From Trichaptum fuscoviolaceum (taxonomy: Eukaryota > Basidiomycota > Agaricomycetes > Hymenochaetales > Trichaptaceae), in NCBI GenBank assembly GCA_910574455.1, contig CAJSYZ010000001.1, positions 4,571,424 through 4,635,423 on the forward strand: 64,000 nucleotides of DNA. Reading direction: 5' to 3'. Below the pieces are notes generated by a model that saw only the letters and a list, made by a program, of their open reading frames with translations, was not told the DNA's origin and ran no database searches. Below, in pieces: positions 1 to 11,001 of the stretch. Numbering within the stretch: position 1 is the stretch's first letter; each line of letters begins with the position of its first letter. Both the position numbers and the translations under genes were made by a program.

Positions 1-1401
1 TATTGGTACCTTGCGGCCTTCACCTCATTTCTTAGTTTCTCCTGCACGTCTTGGTGATGACAGAGCTGATGAAGTATTCGGCTGATTGCCAGCGTCGTAG
101 TATCATGTCCAGCAAAAATGAATGTGCTAGATAGAACAGGAACAGGTGAGCAACTGATTGGCGAAAGGGAAAAGCTAAGACGTTACTTTATTTGGCCTAC
201 GACCTCTTCATCAGGAAGACGATCTTCTTCATTGGAAGCCATGTTTGCTTTCACTGCAAGCGGCCATTCCCATTAGAGTTACACTACTAATGAATCGGTT
301 TCACTTACGAAGGATGCTAAGGATATCTTTTCCTTTACCGATTTGCTGGTTAACCGCCTCCTTGCCTTCTAACAGTGCTGCCTTTCGCGACTCGTAAACG
401 GCTATGGACTCTTCGTGCATAACGTCTATGAATTCTTTCGCCTTCTGGAGGTACTTGATCGGCAACACGTCGAGAAATTTACGCCGTAATGCAGGTGATC
501 CCATTCGAACTACATAGGGAAGGACCGGTCGTAGGGCGAAGAGCACGGAGAAAATATGTCTGCAAAATTAGATCAATTAGGCTGAGTCTTATTTGAAGCA
601 TTATGTCTTACCCAAAATTCTTAGATGCTTCGTGGTATCTATTCGTCTTTGTCTCATCCATCGAGTCAAAGGAATACCCCATACCACCTTGTCCGATATA
701 TTCCATGGCTGTACGCCCCATCCACATGGTCATGTCAAGCTCATCCTCCCCAGCATTCACTTTCTTCACTAGCAACTCTCGTAGCTGGTAGGCGATTGGG
801 TAGAACGTCGGCACGAGATCTCGCATATGCTTAGGGGAGAAGACCGGGTTGAGCATCTTTCGCTGTTTACGATGGTGTTCGCCCAGAGTGGATATGAGGC
901 TGTTACCGAAGATGAGTTTATTTCCCCTTGAGTCATGTATCAGGTGCGAGAGGTTAGATAAGTCGAAACGGAGTCACGTACACTAGAAATGGAGCAGTCT
1001 CTTCGTAGATATATTGGTCTTTGACGACAATGTGGTGCAAGGCCAGAGGATCGAATACGAAAAGTTGATCCGACTGGTTAACAGAAGATAAGTACGTATC
1101 TCAAGTAGGTCAGAGACTTACCCCAAAGAAGCCTTTGACCCTGACAACTGAGCCGTACGCCTTCGCAAGGTGTTCGTGAAAGGCCCAGGCATTGCTGTTG
1201 AAAATCTGGCCGAAATTGCCTAAAAATAGGGTTAATATGAATGTCATAAATAATGGTATATTGCATACCTTTCCACCACGAAGAGCTGGGAGGACCTGCA
1301 ATGTTCGACAGCGGAGAAGAAGTTATAAACGAGCGTAAGAAGGTCCACAACACAAATGTGGAGACAAAGATAGACAAAGTCTGCAGGATGGATATTTCCA
1401 T
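1..1401 (-). CDS. Cytochrome P450, 3' part cut by window edge
   Basis: Membrane-bound haem monooxygenase; substrate unknown. The chosen ATG (1399-1401) opens a hydrophobic N-terminal anchor (LQTLSIFVSTFVLWTFL) followed by a Pro-rich hinge (GPPSSSWWKG), the usual microsomal P450 start. Later exons read like Agaricomycete P450s: TMWMGRTAMEYIGQGGMGYSFD near 700-780, a helix with IKYLQKAKEFIDVMHEESIAVY near 380-480, and the I-helix oxygen-binding motif AGHDTT at about 96-113. The ExxR motif and the haem-binding Cys lie beyond position 1, so completeness cannot be judged. At least five introns are needed. I see no redox partner or pathway genes next to it. Family placement is confident; the subfamily is not assigned. 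Confidence 0.9.
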
Positions 1402-2206
1402 TGCCACAGCAACTTCAAGACTTGGAATGGGTGATAAAGGCATCGATTTTGGCCGCTTGACGTCCCTCTTATATACAAAACTGCTTGCTCTTAGATGCAT
1501 GAGGAATTGTATTGTTATGCGATTGAATAGACAAATCAGTTTCTTGGCTAACAGAAGATAATATACGCGAACGTGGGATACTTACTTCGTTTGATCAAGC
1601 GACGCGATGCCATCGCGAGCTCAAGACCATTTACGGCGAGCACAGGTTGATTTCTTCGTGATGTACACCCTCAAATAGTGTAGAGAAAGTGAGTCGACCG
1701 TGTGCTACAAAAGGATTAGTCACTGTTATTGTCGGAGACTGATGCGAAGGAGCAAAGGCCCACATAAGACACAGCAAAGACATAGCAAACAACCACGGGC
1801 TATTGCATCATCTAATGCAGTTAGATTTATCTTGGCGAGTACCAAATGATGATAGTTACAATAGTGAAGTAGGCGTAGGATTCCAAAGAGTTAGATAATA
1901 TGACTAGGAAACTCAGTGACAACGTCTGCCAGTGATCGACCGGCCCTGCTCGAAGTAACTTAGTTAGGGCCGGCTTCCGCGTTCAACATCAACATCACTA
2001 CCACTGAACACTACTAGTGACCATGACCTGGAATGCTCTTACCTTTCGGCGGGACTTTCATTATCGTGCCATACTCAATCATAGGCTCAGTCACCGTGAA
2101 CAAAGGAAATTGAAGGAAATATAGGCCTCAAGACAAAAAGACTGGTGTGTCCACTACTAAATGATCTGGAGACCCATTAATCAAAAGGAATAGACAGACA
2201 GTAGAT
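1402..2206. other. Intergenic, P450 / F-box divergent promoters
   Basis: About 800 bp between two divergently transcribed genes. It must hold both promoters, but I see no clear TATA box or repeated operator. A short minus-strand exon-like stretch near 1583-1612 (MASRRLIKR followed by a GTAAGT donor) was not pursued because no second exon follows. Confidence 0.5.
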
Positions 2207-3799
2207 ATGAACATGACAGAACGACTTGATTCAAATGAGGCCTCTTTGATATCTTCTGCATCGCGAACACTCCTCATCACGGAGCTTCTTGGCTCAATCT
2301 TCTGGTTCTGTATGTCCGAAGACGAAGACGAAGGGCGACTTGAATACTATGTTTGGGCGCCATGGTCCCTTCAAATCAGCAGTCACGGTCGCAATCGATA
2401 TCCACGTCCCTCGGGAGAAGAAGCTCCTTTGCTCCTTACTCATGTATGCCAACACTGGCGCAGGACGGCTCTTGGCATGCCGAAGCTGTGGGCATGTCTG
2501 CACCTCCGGCTTACTGCCCGTGTCTGTGATGATGTGTCTCTGATGCAGGGACAGTTGTTAGCTCTGCGATTTTGGATGACCCACTCTCGAACGTCTCCGA
2601 TATCTGTATACGTCAATTTCATTAGCGCAACTGTAGCTTCATGTTCGATGGCCGCACCCACGACCTCACCAGTGCATTCGACCGTCCTTGAGATAGAAGA
2701 GGAACTTCGGAAACATTCACATCGATGGGAAAATGTGATCATGCGTATTCCTATATATTATCAAAATCCGTTCCAGGATGGCTTAGGCCAGTATCCTCTG
2801 CTAGAAACGCTTGAAATTCGCAGACCTTGGTTCTGTGAGACAGCCCAGCAAGAGGTGTATATCCGTTCCGTCCCCAAGCTCACGGCACTATCGCTATGCA
2901 GCGATAGTCTGGCAGATTATATATCCATACCTGTCGGACTTCCCTCGAATTTACAGGCCTTGGAGCTTGACGGTATTAACATGCACTTCTCCGGAACGGC
3001 GGGCGGATGTCGAATCAGAGAGCTTGTTCTCGCAAATGTTTCTGTGTCCAGAACCGATCTCTCCGCCTTCCCTTCCGCTTTCCCTCTCCTTGAGGAACTC
3101 ACTTGCATAAGCGTAGACACCTACGATGCGGACAATGCCGGCGTCAATCCTGTAGAGTATATTATACTGGACAAGCTCTCCAAGCTCAGGCTGAAGCAAG
3201 CGTCACTCTACCTTCTGCACTTCGTCACGACCCCTGCATTGGAATATTTGACTATCGAAGAGGACACCGTTTTACGTCAGAGAGAAGAGGGGGGCGAGGA
3301 AGAGGAAGAATCCGCGATTCGGGCATTCGACTTTGGGATCTTTCTTTTCCTGTGTCGATCCGAAGCGCCTATACGGTCCTTTTCGTTCTCGAGCGACACA
3401 CGAGAAGAAATCGCCTTCGTACTGCTGCTGCATAAAATGCCAGGCCTAGTAACGCTTAATCTCAAAGGCGTTGCTTTCCCGAGTACGATTATGCAGGTCT
3501 TGAAATCAGAGCACTGCCCGCTCCTTACCGTAATACACATCGAGGGTCGTTTGCCTGCCGATAAGTCTCGCACGATAACGCAGAGCATCTTGGAACTCAT
3601 AGAGCAGCGTTGCCGCAAGCGTAACAGCATGTCTGGTATTGCGGGTGAAGGAAACAATCGAGTCTATGTCAAGAAGCTTGCCTTGCCTGTGCACGAGTCG
3701 TATGAGGAGGAGTTACACAAGATGGAGGTATTTCGGGAAGCAGAGGTGGACTGGTCAAACACTCACGCTTGCTATGATGCGTGCTTTGATGTGATTTAG
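2207..3799 (+). CDS. F-box-like protein, intronless
   Basis: A 530-residue single-exon protein. The N-terminal 100 residues have the degenerate F-box layout common in Agaricomycetes: hydrophobic LLITELLGSIFWFC, an acidic and variable insertion, then LLLTHVCQHWRRTALGMPKLW, where the HVCQxWRxxAxxxPxLW pattern is the hallmark. The rest is leucine-rich with irregular LRR-like units (LPSNLQALELDGI, LPKLTALSLCSDSL-type). Such proteins are thought to recruit targets to SCF ubiquitin ligases through SKP1; the target is unknown. The chosen ATG is the first in frame. It belongs to a family that is expanded and variable in mushroom fungi, so neighbours say little about function. Confidence 0.8.
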   Translation: MNMTERLDSNEASLISSASRTLLITELLGSIFWFCMSEDEDEGRLEYYVWAPWSLQISSHGRNRYPRPSGEEAPLLLTHVCQHWRRTALGMPKLWACLHLRLTARVCDDVSLMQGQLLALRFWMTHSRTSPISVYVNFISATVASCSMAAPTTSPVHSTVLEIEEELRKHSHRWENVIMRIPIYYQNPFQDGLGQYPLLETLEIRRPWFCETAQQEVYIRSVPKLTALSLCSDSLADYISIPVGLPSNLQALELDGINMHFSGTAGGCRIRELVLANVSVSRTDLSAFPSAFPLLEELTCISVDTYDADNAGVNPVEYIILDKLSKLRLKQASLYLLHFVTTPALEYLTIEEDTVLRQREEGGEEEEESAIRAFDFGIFLFLCRSEAPIRSFSFSSDTREEIAFVLLLHKMPGLVTLNLKGVAFPSTIMQVLKSEHCPLLTVIHIEGRLPADKSRTITQSILELIEQRCRKRNSMSGIAGEGNNRVYVKKLALPVHESYEEELHKMEVFREAEVDWSNTHACYDACFDVI

Positions 3800-4550
3800 A
3801 TGTCATCCACCGACATGAGTACTGCTATCTATAGAAATTTGACGATATACTGCAATCCTCGACCTTCCCCTTAACTACATCTCATCTATGGCATACCCTT
3901 CCCTGCACTTTTTTGCGCAATGCTTCTTCAAGAGGCCTCATTGATTTTAGTAAGCAGAAAGTACAGAGGAACGTCACCTCGACGCGAATGTCAAGGCCCT
4001 TCTGGAGTGAATTGTTTCTGGGTTCGAAATGATCTGGAGAGGATGCAGATGGAAAAGCTCTTCCATGGTCATTCTTGGATCTATAGAGGGCTCTTGATTG
4101 TCAAGATTGTAAGTCGGCCGCCTCGAATCCACTTTCTTACTCAGCCTGAGTCTAAGTCTACGACTTGATTGACCGACACGACCATGCCAGTGATTAATAC
4201 AGGCATCGAACGCAACTTGACTTAACCTTCTACCGCCAATAACTACAAATCAATCATCACGCATTGGACGTTTGCGGCCTCTTGATTCTACCAGCTCTTT
4301 ACAATCTCGAGTGGACAGACGAAACGGTCGATCGCTCAGCCGGTGTATACCCATACTCACCACATAGTCTATGTTGAATTCGTCCTTATTGCCCTCACTG
4401 TTACATCTAAATTCTCAGAAATCAGCAGTTATGTATTACAACATAATTTGTGATCTTTCTAACGTTCAATGAATGAGTTAACACTGTCATCGACCTTAAG
4501 AATACAGCTATTTACTAACGCCGGGTTTACTACATACTAGTAGTATTCAA
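3800..4550. other. Intergenic, no gene seen
   Basis: Spacer of about 750 bp containing the F-box 3' region and the upstream region of the AP endonuclease. Only short open frames without family resemblance. Its right end (4530-4582) has the TTCAAGTTGAAG word and the palindrome described separately. Confidence 0.5.
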
Positions 4551-4582
4551 GTTGAAGACGCGTGACGTCACGCGTCTTCAAC
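4551..4582. promoter_or_regulatory. 32-bp perfect palindrome with CRE core and two ACGCGT boxes
   Basis: Bases 4551-4582 equal their own reverse complement over all 32 positions. The centre TGACGTCA is the full consensus for ATF/CREB-type bZIP factors. It is flanked on each side by ACGCGT, the MluI cell-cycle box bound in yeast by MBF, and then by GAAGAC/GTCTTC. It lies 13 bp before the upstream ATG of the AP endonuclease gene. A regulatory role for this DNA-repair gene is inference. Confidence 0.6.
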
Positions 4583-4594
4583 GCGACTACTGGT

Positions 4595-6104
4595 ATGTAC
4601 CGTTTGACTCTACGCCCATCACTACACCAGTTCTCGAGACTTTATGGTCTTAAAAATAACAAAGCAAGCAACATCAGACACCATTCCTTGCCTCTGACCT
4701 CACTTCTCCCGTTGAAGAACTTCTCCATGCCTCCGAAACGCGCAGCGTCTTCAAAAAGCAAGCGCAATTCGTCACCAGCTGCATCCGACAGCGAAGAAGG
4801 AGGGTCGAAAGCGAAAAAGGTGAAAGTCACGAGGAAGAAAGAAGCTGCCAGTGGTGAAGAGGTTGGAGTGGCACCAGAGAATGCGCAGCCGACAAACAAA
4901 GAACTGCCTGAAAACATAGAGTTTCCTGTTAAGATTGCTGGGACCATCAGGATAGCTTCGTGGAACGTTTCTGGGTTAGCTGCCGCACAGAAGAAGGTCC
5001 GCTTCCACTTCTTTAGCATCTGCTTGCCTCTAACAAGTATCATGTTAGGGATTTAAATCGTACCTGGAGGCAGAAGATGCTGATATTCTCATATTGACCG
5101 AAACTAAAGTAAGATTTCAAAACTCCCTGGCGAGTTCGTCCTATTCATTCCAAGCTGGAACAAGGTGAACAACGAGCCTGTCGATCCAGCGATTAATGAG
5201 CGGTATCCGTACCGATATTGGTCCATTGCGAATAAGAAGGGATATGGTGCGATATACGCCCTGTACGGTATGCGACAACTCATTGACAATGATTTGCAGC
5301 TGGAACCGTCGTTCTTTCCAAGCACGAGCCACAGTCTATTGCAAAAACACTCCCAGGTCACCCAGACGCTGATGCCGTCAAAGGTCGTATTGTGACTCTA
5401 GAATACGAGACATTCTATTTGGTTGGAACATATGTGACGAATGCTGGTTCCGGGCTTAAGGTACGCAGTCGTTGTCTAGCGTATGACATGCCCATTTACG
5501 ACTCGACTTACCAGTAAACTACAGACGTTGAAAGAGAAGGAAGTTTGGAATAAACACTTTACGACATATATCAGAGACCTTGACTCGAAGAAACCTGTAA
5601 TATGGGCGGGGGATTTGAATGTGGCTCCGACTGAGAAAGGTCTGTACCTGCTATTCTTCCATATACTACGAAAGCACTGACTATCTATAGACCTCACACA
5701 TGCCAAACCTAACTGGAACAAAACGCCTGGCTATACGGAGTCAGAGACAACAGCATTCGCGCGGATACTTGACCCTTCAAAAGACGAAGAAGCATCTTCT
5801 TCATCTTCTCCTACAGGCAAATTCGTGGATGTGTGGCGGCATTTGCACCCTGACCTGCGACACTATACCTACTTTGGCTACCGCTTCAACTGTCGCGCTA
5901 AAGGTATTGGGTGGAGACTCGATATGTGTGAGTGACTCGAGGTTGCTCAACCATAATTTGTCGCTTACTAACATGTTTGCCCTTTCCGCAGTCGTCCTGA
6001 GCGAACGGCTCGTCGAGAACGTGAAGTTGTGCGAGATCCGGAGTGACATATACGGCGCATCGGACCACTGTCCTATCGTACTGGAGATTGAAGGGATTTC
6101 CTGA
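4595..6104 (+). CDS. ExoIII/APE1-type AP endonuclease
   Basis: Base-excision-repair endonuclease that cuts DNA 5' to abasic sites. Joined exons give the family motifs in order: RIASWNVSGL (metal site), ILILTETK (catalytic Glu), GTVVLSKHEP, YLVGTYVTNAGSGLK (catalytic Tyr region), VIWAGDLNVAPTE (the D-x-N pair), WRLDMFVLSERL and YGASDHCPIVLEI (catalytic Asp-His). The N-terminal tail after Met at 4727 is Lys/Arg/Ser-rich with KAKKVKVTRKK, a likely nuclear signal. An upstream in-frame ATG at 4595 adds 44 residues rich in Arg, Ser and Leu with no acidic residue, like a mitochondrial presequence. About six introns; the last one splits a codon at D-M-F. No C-terminal zinc-finger extension, so closer in form to APE1 than to APN2. 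Catalytic residues look complete. Confidence 0.93.
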
Positions 6105-6575
6105 TCATACACGTTTCTTTGGGTAATTTAGCTCTGTTTAGTTTTTGCTCTCGCTATCTTCGCAATTGACTCGAGTTTGTTTTGTGAGATGTTTTCTATG
6201 TGATAGCACGTCGCTACGGGGAAGGTGTCTAGACCATGTTACAAACGCAAGCGGGGACGGCGTACTGCGGAGTCTCGAAGAAGAAGACGGAACGGACAAA
6301 AGACAGTTGACTCGTTTTCTCGCATAATCTGGTCCCGGTGTCAGAGCAGTGCAATGCCGGATCGAGAGGCCGAGTTATCCGAAAGGAATTAAAAGAGGGC
6401 GCCTTCTTCATACTATCCCCGTTTCTTGGTTCAGGTCTAAGCTTGAGCGTTCGCCTGCAAGCAGTACAGAAGAAAATCAGGTGCTTGGCATCCAGTTGAC
6501 TGTGAGATTTGCTTTGCTGATTTTCTAATTTTCTTCATGCTGAGTTAAAACCTTTGTAATTTTTAGGTATCAATA
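6105..6575. other. Intergenic, AP endonuclease 3' / transporter promoter
   Basis: 470 bp between two genes on the same strand. Nothing beyond weak AT-rich stretches; no supported element. Confidence 0.5.
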
Positions 6576-8432
6576 ATGGCTACAATAGAACTACCTATTC
6601 GACCAATGGTACCCACAATGTCTAACAGAAGTCTCATATCAAAATTACGCAGCTCTCTATCTGCTTATCTCCATGTCTATACTCTCTGCACAATATTTGC
6701 CTCCATCGGAGGTTTTCTATTTGGCTATGACACAGGTTAGTCTGAATGTCAAGAAGTCAGTAAGGAAAACTACACTAGACATGATTATCGAACAGGATCC
6801 ATAGGTCCTATCACAGTCATGCCCCAATTCTTGGAAGTCTTCAGCCCTATATCTCCTACACTGCACGGCTTCATAGTTTCTTCGATCCTCCTCACTGCCT
6901 CGACTGCATCCTTCTTCGCTGGCGCATTGTCCGATCGCATCTCCCGCAAATATACGTTCGCGGTCGGAGGCGCTGTCTTTGCTGTTGGCTCTGTGATTGT
7001 AGCTTCGGCGAAGACGCTTCCTCAGCTAATCGTAGGAAGATGCATAGCTGGAGTTGGCGAAGGTCTCTTCCTGGCGACTATTACTGTGTATACCTGTGAG
7101 ATTGCACCTACGGCAATCCGGGGAACCCTTGCTTGCACAACGCAGCTCTTTGTCACCTTCGGTATTGCATCAGGTGAGGAAACTCGATTTTGAAAATGTT
7201 AATATCGTAACTAATGGAAGAGTTGATCGCTAGGGTATTTCATTTGCTATGGGACAGTACAACTTTCAGGTAGTATCTCATGGCGGTTCCCATTCGCAAT
7301 GCAAGCCGTCGTCGCTGCGCTCTTCGCAGCAGGCTCTCCGTTTCTTCCGCACTCGCCTCGCTGGCTCAGTCATGTCGGGCGACACGAGGAGGCGAAGCTT
7401 GCTTGGACACGTTTGGGAATCAGTCCCGCTGAGGCCGAGAAAGAGGAGATGTCGGCTGCGGCTGTCGAGCGCCAGCAGACGGAGGGCCGAAGTGACTGGA
7501 AACGCCAGCTGCGGCAGGTTTGGGCGAAGGACGTCAGGAAGCGTACAACACTGGGCTGCTTCCTCATGCTTATGAGTAATGTCAGGCTTGTTTTCCCCAG
7601 ACATACCGTCCTAGCTTGTTAACGCTCTAAACTTTTTCATTTCAGCTGAGTGGCATTGATGGTGTCTTGTACTACGCACCAGTTCTTTTCACCCAGGCCG
7701 GCCTGTCAAGTACGAAAGCGTCCTTCCTCGCATCCGGAGTTTCTGGGTTACTGAATGTGGGATGCACAATTGTCAGCCAGCCATTTACTGATAAATGTGA
7801 GCTAACCAGCTGTATCCCCTTCGACGAATCCTCTCTAACCTGCATTGCACCGAAGGGGGACGAAGGCCATCGGTGATCATCGGCGGCTCTGTTATAGCCA
7901 GCTCCATGCTAACAATCGCTTCTATCTACGCTTCGCATGGGGACAGGACACAATCTGGCCGATGGGCCATCATTGTTTTCATCTACATCTTCGTCATGGC
8001 GTTCTCCATCACCTGGGCCATCGCAATGCGGATATATGCGTCGGAAATCCAGCCTATGCGTACACGAGCGGCGGCCACGAGTATCGGACAGAGTGCTAAC
8101 TGGGTACGCTTCAAAACATATGACACGTGAAGTGTTACCGATCGCTGACGCCTTCGCTGCAGGTCGGGAACTGGGTCATTGCTTTCACGACGCCGCTCTT
8201 CCTCGCGAAGTCAAGCTCGGGGCCTTATTTCCTCTTCGGCGGCTTCTCGACACTAACTGTGCTGGTTTGTATTGCGTACCAATCTGAAAGCAAAGGCGTC
8301 AGCCTGGAGGAGCTGGATGAAGTCTTCAAGACGAGTCCTTGGAGGCAAATAGTGAAAGATATGCACCTGAAGGCAAGGCCAGAACATCGCGAAACAGAAG
8401 ACATTGAACTCGCGGACGTCGTGCCTAGCTAG
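6576..8432 (+). CDS. Sugar-porter family MFS transporter
   Basis: Plasma-membrane sugar (or polyol) transporter of the major facilitator superfamily. Start ATG at 6576 leads to TM1 with FASIGGFLFGYDTG, the classic sugar-porter opening. Then come ALSDRISRKYTF (loop 2-3 D-R-x-x-R-K), VGRCIAGVGEGLF, PHSPRWLSHVGRHEEA (the PESPRWL box with His for Glu), MQLSGIDGVLYYAPVLF (TM7 QxxGI..YYxP), a second loop D-K-W-G-R-R-P, ASEIQPMRTRAAATS (PE/QxxRxR) and NWVIAFTTPLFL. Introns follow codons for GYDTG, ASG, the TM7 start, TDK and SANW. The cytosolic tail ends GVSLEELDEVF...VVPS, usual for the family. All key motifs are present, so I expect 12 helices and a working protein; substrate unknown. Confidence 0.92.
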
Positions 8433-8643
8433 CGAGTAGGTTAGAGAAAGTAACGAAGCAATGCAACGAATTGATGGATGATATGTCTTTCTTGCCGTTG
8501 ATAAATATAACGAATTTTATAGTTTTATTTTTGTGGGCCTGGATGACGTCATGCAGAGCCTGAGGCTGACTGCCACCCGCCTTTATATTCTTTCGACTCT
8601 GAATTCAGAGCGACTATCTTCTTTACGACAGCACAAAACAACA

Positions 8644-9149
8644 ATGTCTGAGGACTTCTCTTCGCCGCTTAAAGTAAGAACACCTTTCTCGACTATTCAC
8701 CATAATGCCCAGCACTGAATCCTACTTGAACCACACAGGTTGGAGACCGCATCGAGTTTAAGGATCCAAATGGTGGGCACAATTGGCTAATGGATAGGAG
8801 TTACTCGGGTGTTGAACCAATTGAAGGGGAAGGAAATAGGCGGAAAGTTGGTGTGATCCAGGAGCTTGCGAAAGGCGGGCAGGTGAGATTTCTATTACTG
8901 AGTGACACTTCACCACTTCAGTATATGCTAAGAGACCGTGTTGCCCCAATATTTAGAAAGCTTTGGTCGTCAAAGACGACAACAGAAACACGGTACATCT
9001 CATTAAGGTGCGATCCGATAATTTGAATTCGATAGATGCTCTGCTGAGACTACTGGTTAATTTAATAGCTTGAGGAAGTCATGAGGAAGATTGAAGACCT
9101 GCAAAAGCTTGACGAGATCACCCACTCTCAGACCCCGTTGCCAATTTGA
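8644..9149 (+). CDS. Small conserved-looking protein of unknown function (101 aa)
   Basis: Not recognised. Four exons join in frame with GT..AG borders: MSEDFSSPLK, then a 48-residue exon beginning VGDRIEFKDPNG, then KALVVKDDNRNTVHLIK, then LEEVMRKIEDLQKLDEITHS..PLPI and TGA at 9147-9149. The regular phase-0 borders and absence of stops argue for a real gene. The middle resembles a small beta-rich fold with alternating charged and hydrophobic residues, and the last exon is a probable amphipathic helix. No signal peptide, no membrane segment. It ends about 60 bp from the convergent nicotinate phosphoribosyltransferase stop. Confidence 0.6.
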
Positions 9150-9207
9150 AGCCGAAAATGTAGGCGAGAAGTATTTGATCTGTAGTTAGTACATATACAG
9201 TCTTTAT

Positions 9208-11001
9208 CTATGCTGGTAATCCGTAGAATTCCTTGACTTTCTTCACTGCTGCTGGGTCGCCGCTATTCTGTAAGATCACACATCGCAACGGTCAGCCACC
9301 ACTTTTATAAAATGTCAGAGAACATCCTACCTTCGTCAACTCATCACTAATCTTAATGCAAGGTTCACCATTGATGTTCGCTAACTTGATGACCATGTTA
9401 AGTGCTTTACTTTTTGACCCTTTCGTAATTGATTGGAAGTCGTTCGTGAGTGATGTCCCGATTCCAAATGAGCCTAATGAAAAATAATACACAAGAACAG
9501 TACCGCTCAGCGACGTGGATATATGCACATCCATATCACTCACAGGCAAAGCCGACTTCATCACATTGTTGTTTGATCCTGAACGCTTTGTGAACAGTGA
9601 GAGCGTCGGAGTAGATAATCGACTTCTTCTTGTAGTCGATACCCATACTTTCGTATATCTCCTTTGCACGGGGAGCGTAGACCATTGGGTTCCCAGAGTC
9701 TTGTCGAAGCCCAGACCACCGTTCTGCTCGGGCTTTGTCTTTCACGAAGTCCTGATGTAAAGTAAGTATAACCAGTTCAGAGTGAGACTAGCGAGACGCT
9801 CGTACCCTGAAGAAAACGTCTGTCGAAAACGTGTCTGTGAGTGCTATCAATGGCCCCTTGGGATAGATCTGTTCCCAGAGATCGAGAGCGAGGCCGTTAG
9901 CGTTGTCGTAACCTCGAATGGCAGCAACCTTGGTGCAATTGATGAATACGAGGATGGTGAACTAGCAAGGATGCATACACCCATGAACCATTCGCTGCGA
10001 GGGACATATATAATCGAACAAAGTTCCTAGATGAGGAGCACGTACTGAGCGATTGTGCCTATCGGCTGAACTCCATGTTTGCGAGCCAAAGCAACCTATC
10101 ACTCGAGATTTGTTCATTAAAAGATGGCCTCCGTTACAGGAGACTGAATAGGGACAAACATTGCTTGTCCCGACCAGCCTTCCCCCATTATCAGGGAAGT
10201 CTTTGTTGGCTTGTACAAGAGCCTTGACAACGAGGTCTTGTGTGTGGTAAGATCGTCGCCTACGAGTTCCGAACTCACTGAAGGAGATTCCATGTTGGAG
10301 CATGGCTCTCGCCTTCTCGTATGTGGCCTCTAATAGAGGTTGACTTATGAGCGAAGCTTAGCATATAGACGGGAAGATAACGACCTTCCTGTCCTTCATA
10401 GCTCCAGTCCTGGTCAGCTGTCCGAAAGTAGATCTCACTGAGGCATGCCATTAAGGGTACCTCCCACAGAATCGTCTCGACCCACAGGCCCGTCGCCGTT
10501 ATCTCCAGCTGACCTCTGGTCCCATCTCCCGACGTCGAAATGAACTGCACATGCACCTGCTCGGGTTTAAAGCGGAATTTTGACAGGTAGGAGAGGTAGG
10601 AGTCGGTGAAGAAGGGGCAGGTCTCCCGCAGCCAGGCGATCTCTTCTGAAGAGGCCGTGAACTCCGAGAAGTCTGTATAAGGAGCATCATCAGCACGCAA
10701 GGATTTGATTCGAGAAGGTGAGACAGACGGGGTAGAGCTTCGAGGTAGCGATCGTAGCACTCCCGAGTGAAGAACACATCCTTATCTCTGTGCGTGAACC
10801 TGTATGTCGCCCGTGCATCGGGGAAGTGCTGCAATACTGCCTGCTGCATCGTAAACTAGATATTATCGTGCATATCATCAGTCTAGATTTGTTATATCTT
10901 CAATTATGCCTTAGATTGGATACCTTATACAGATCAGTGTCGAACAGCGATCTTGGGAGCGCAAATAAGCTCTCGCCGCCATCTGTTTGTTGGTCGGTCA
11001 T
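9208..11001 (-). CDS. NPT1: Nicotinate phosphoribosyltransferase
   Basis: Converts nicotinate and PRPP to nicotinate mononucleotide, the first step of NAD salvage (Preiss-Handler). Start ATG 10999-11001 gives MTDQQTDGGESLFALPRSLF then DTDLYK, the conserved SLLDTDLYK opening. Further exons encode FTMQQAVLQHFPDARATYRF (PRPP/nicotinate pocket region), SEFGTRRRRS (strong family signature EFGTRRR), SNVCPY-like and GLRQDSGNP, which matches the phosphate-binding VRQDSGDP region. Then come FGIGTSLTNDFQSIT and KISDELTK, and the last exon NSGDPAAVKKVKEFYGLPA before TAG. About eight introns. Nothing essential appears to be missing. Confidence 0.95.

Noticed and set aside
1583..1612. Minus-strand MASRRLIKR followed by a GTAAGT donor, resembling exon 1 of a ubiquitin-conjugating enzyme
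   Set aside because: No following UBC exon exists before the P450 gene; nine residues are not enough.
4562..4594. Apparent start of the AP endonuclease frame at 4562
   Set aside because: The codon there is GTG inside the palindrome; the first ATG in frame is 4595.
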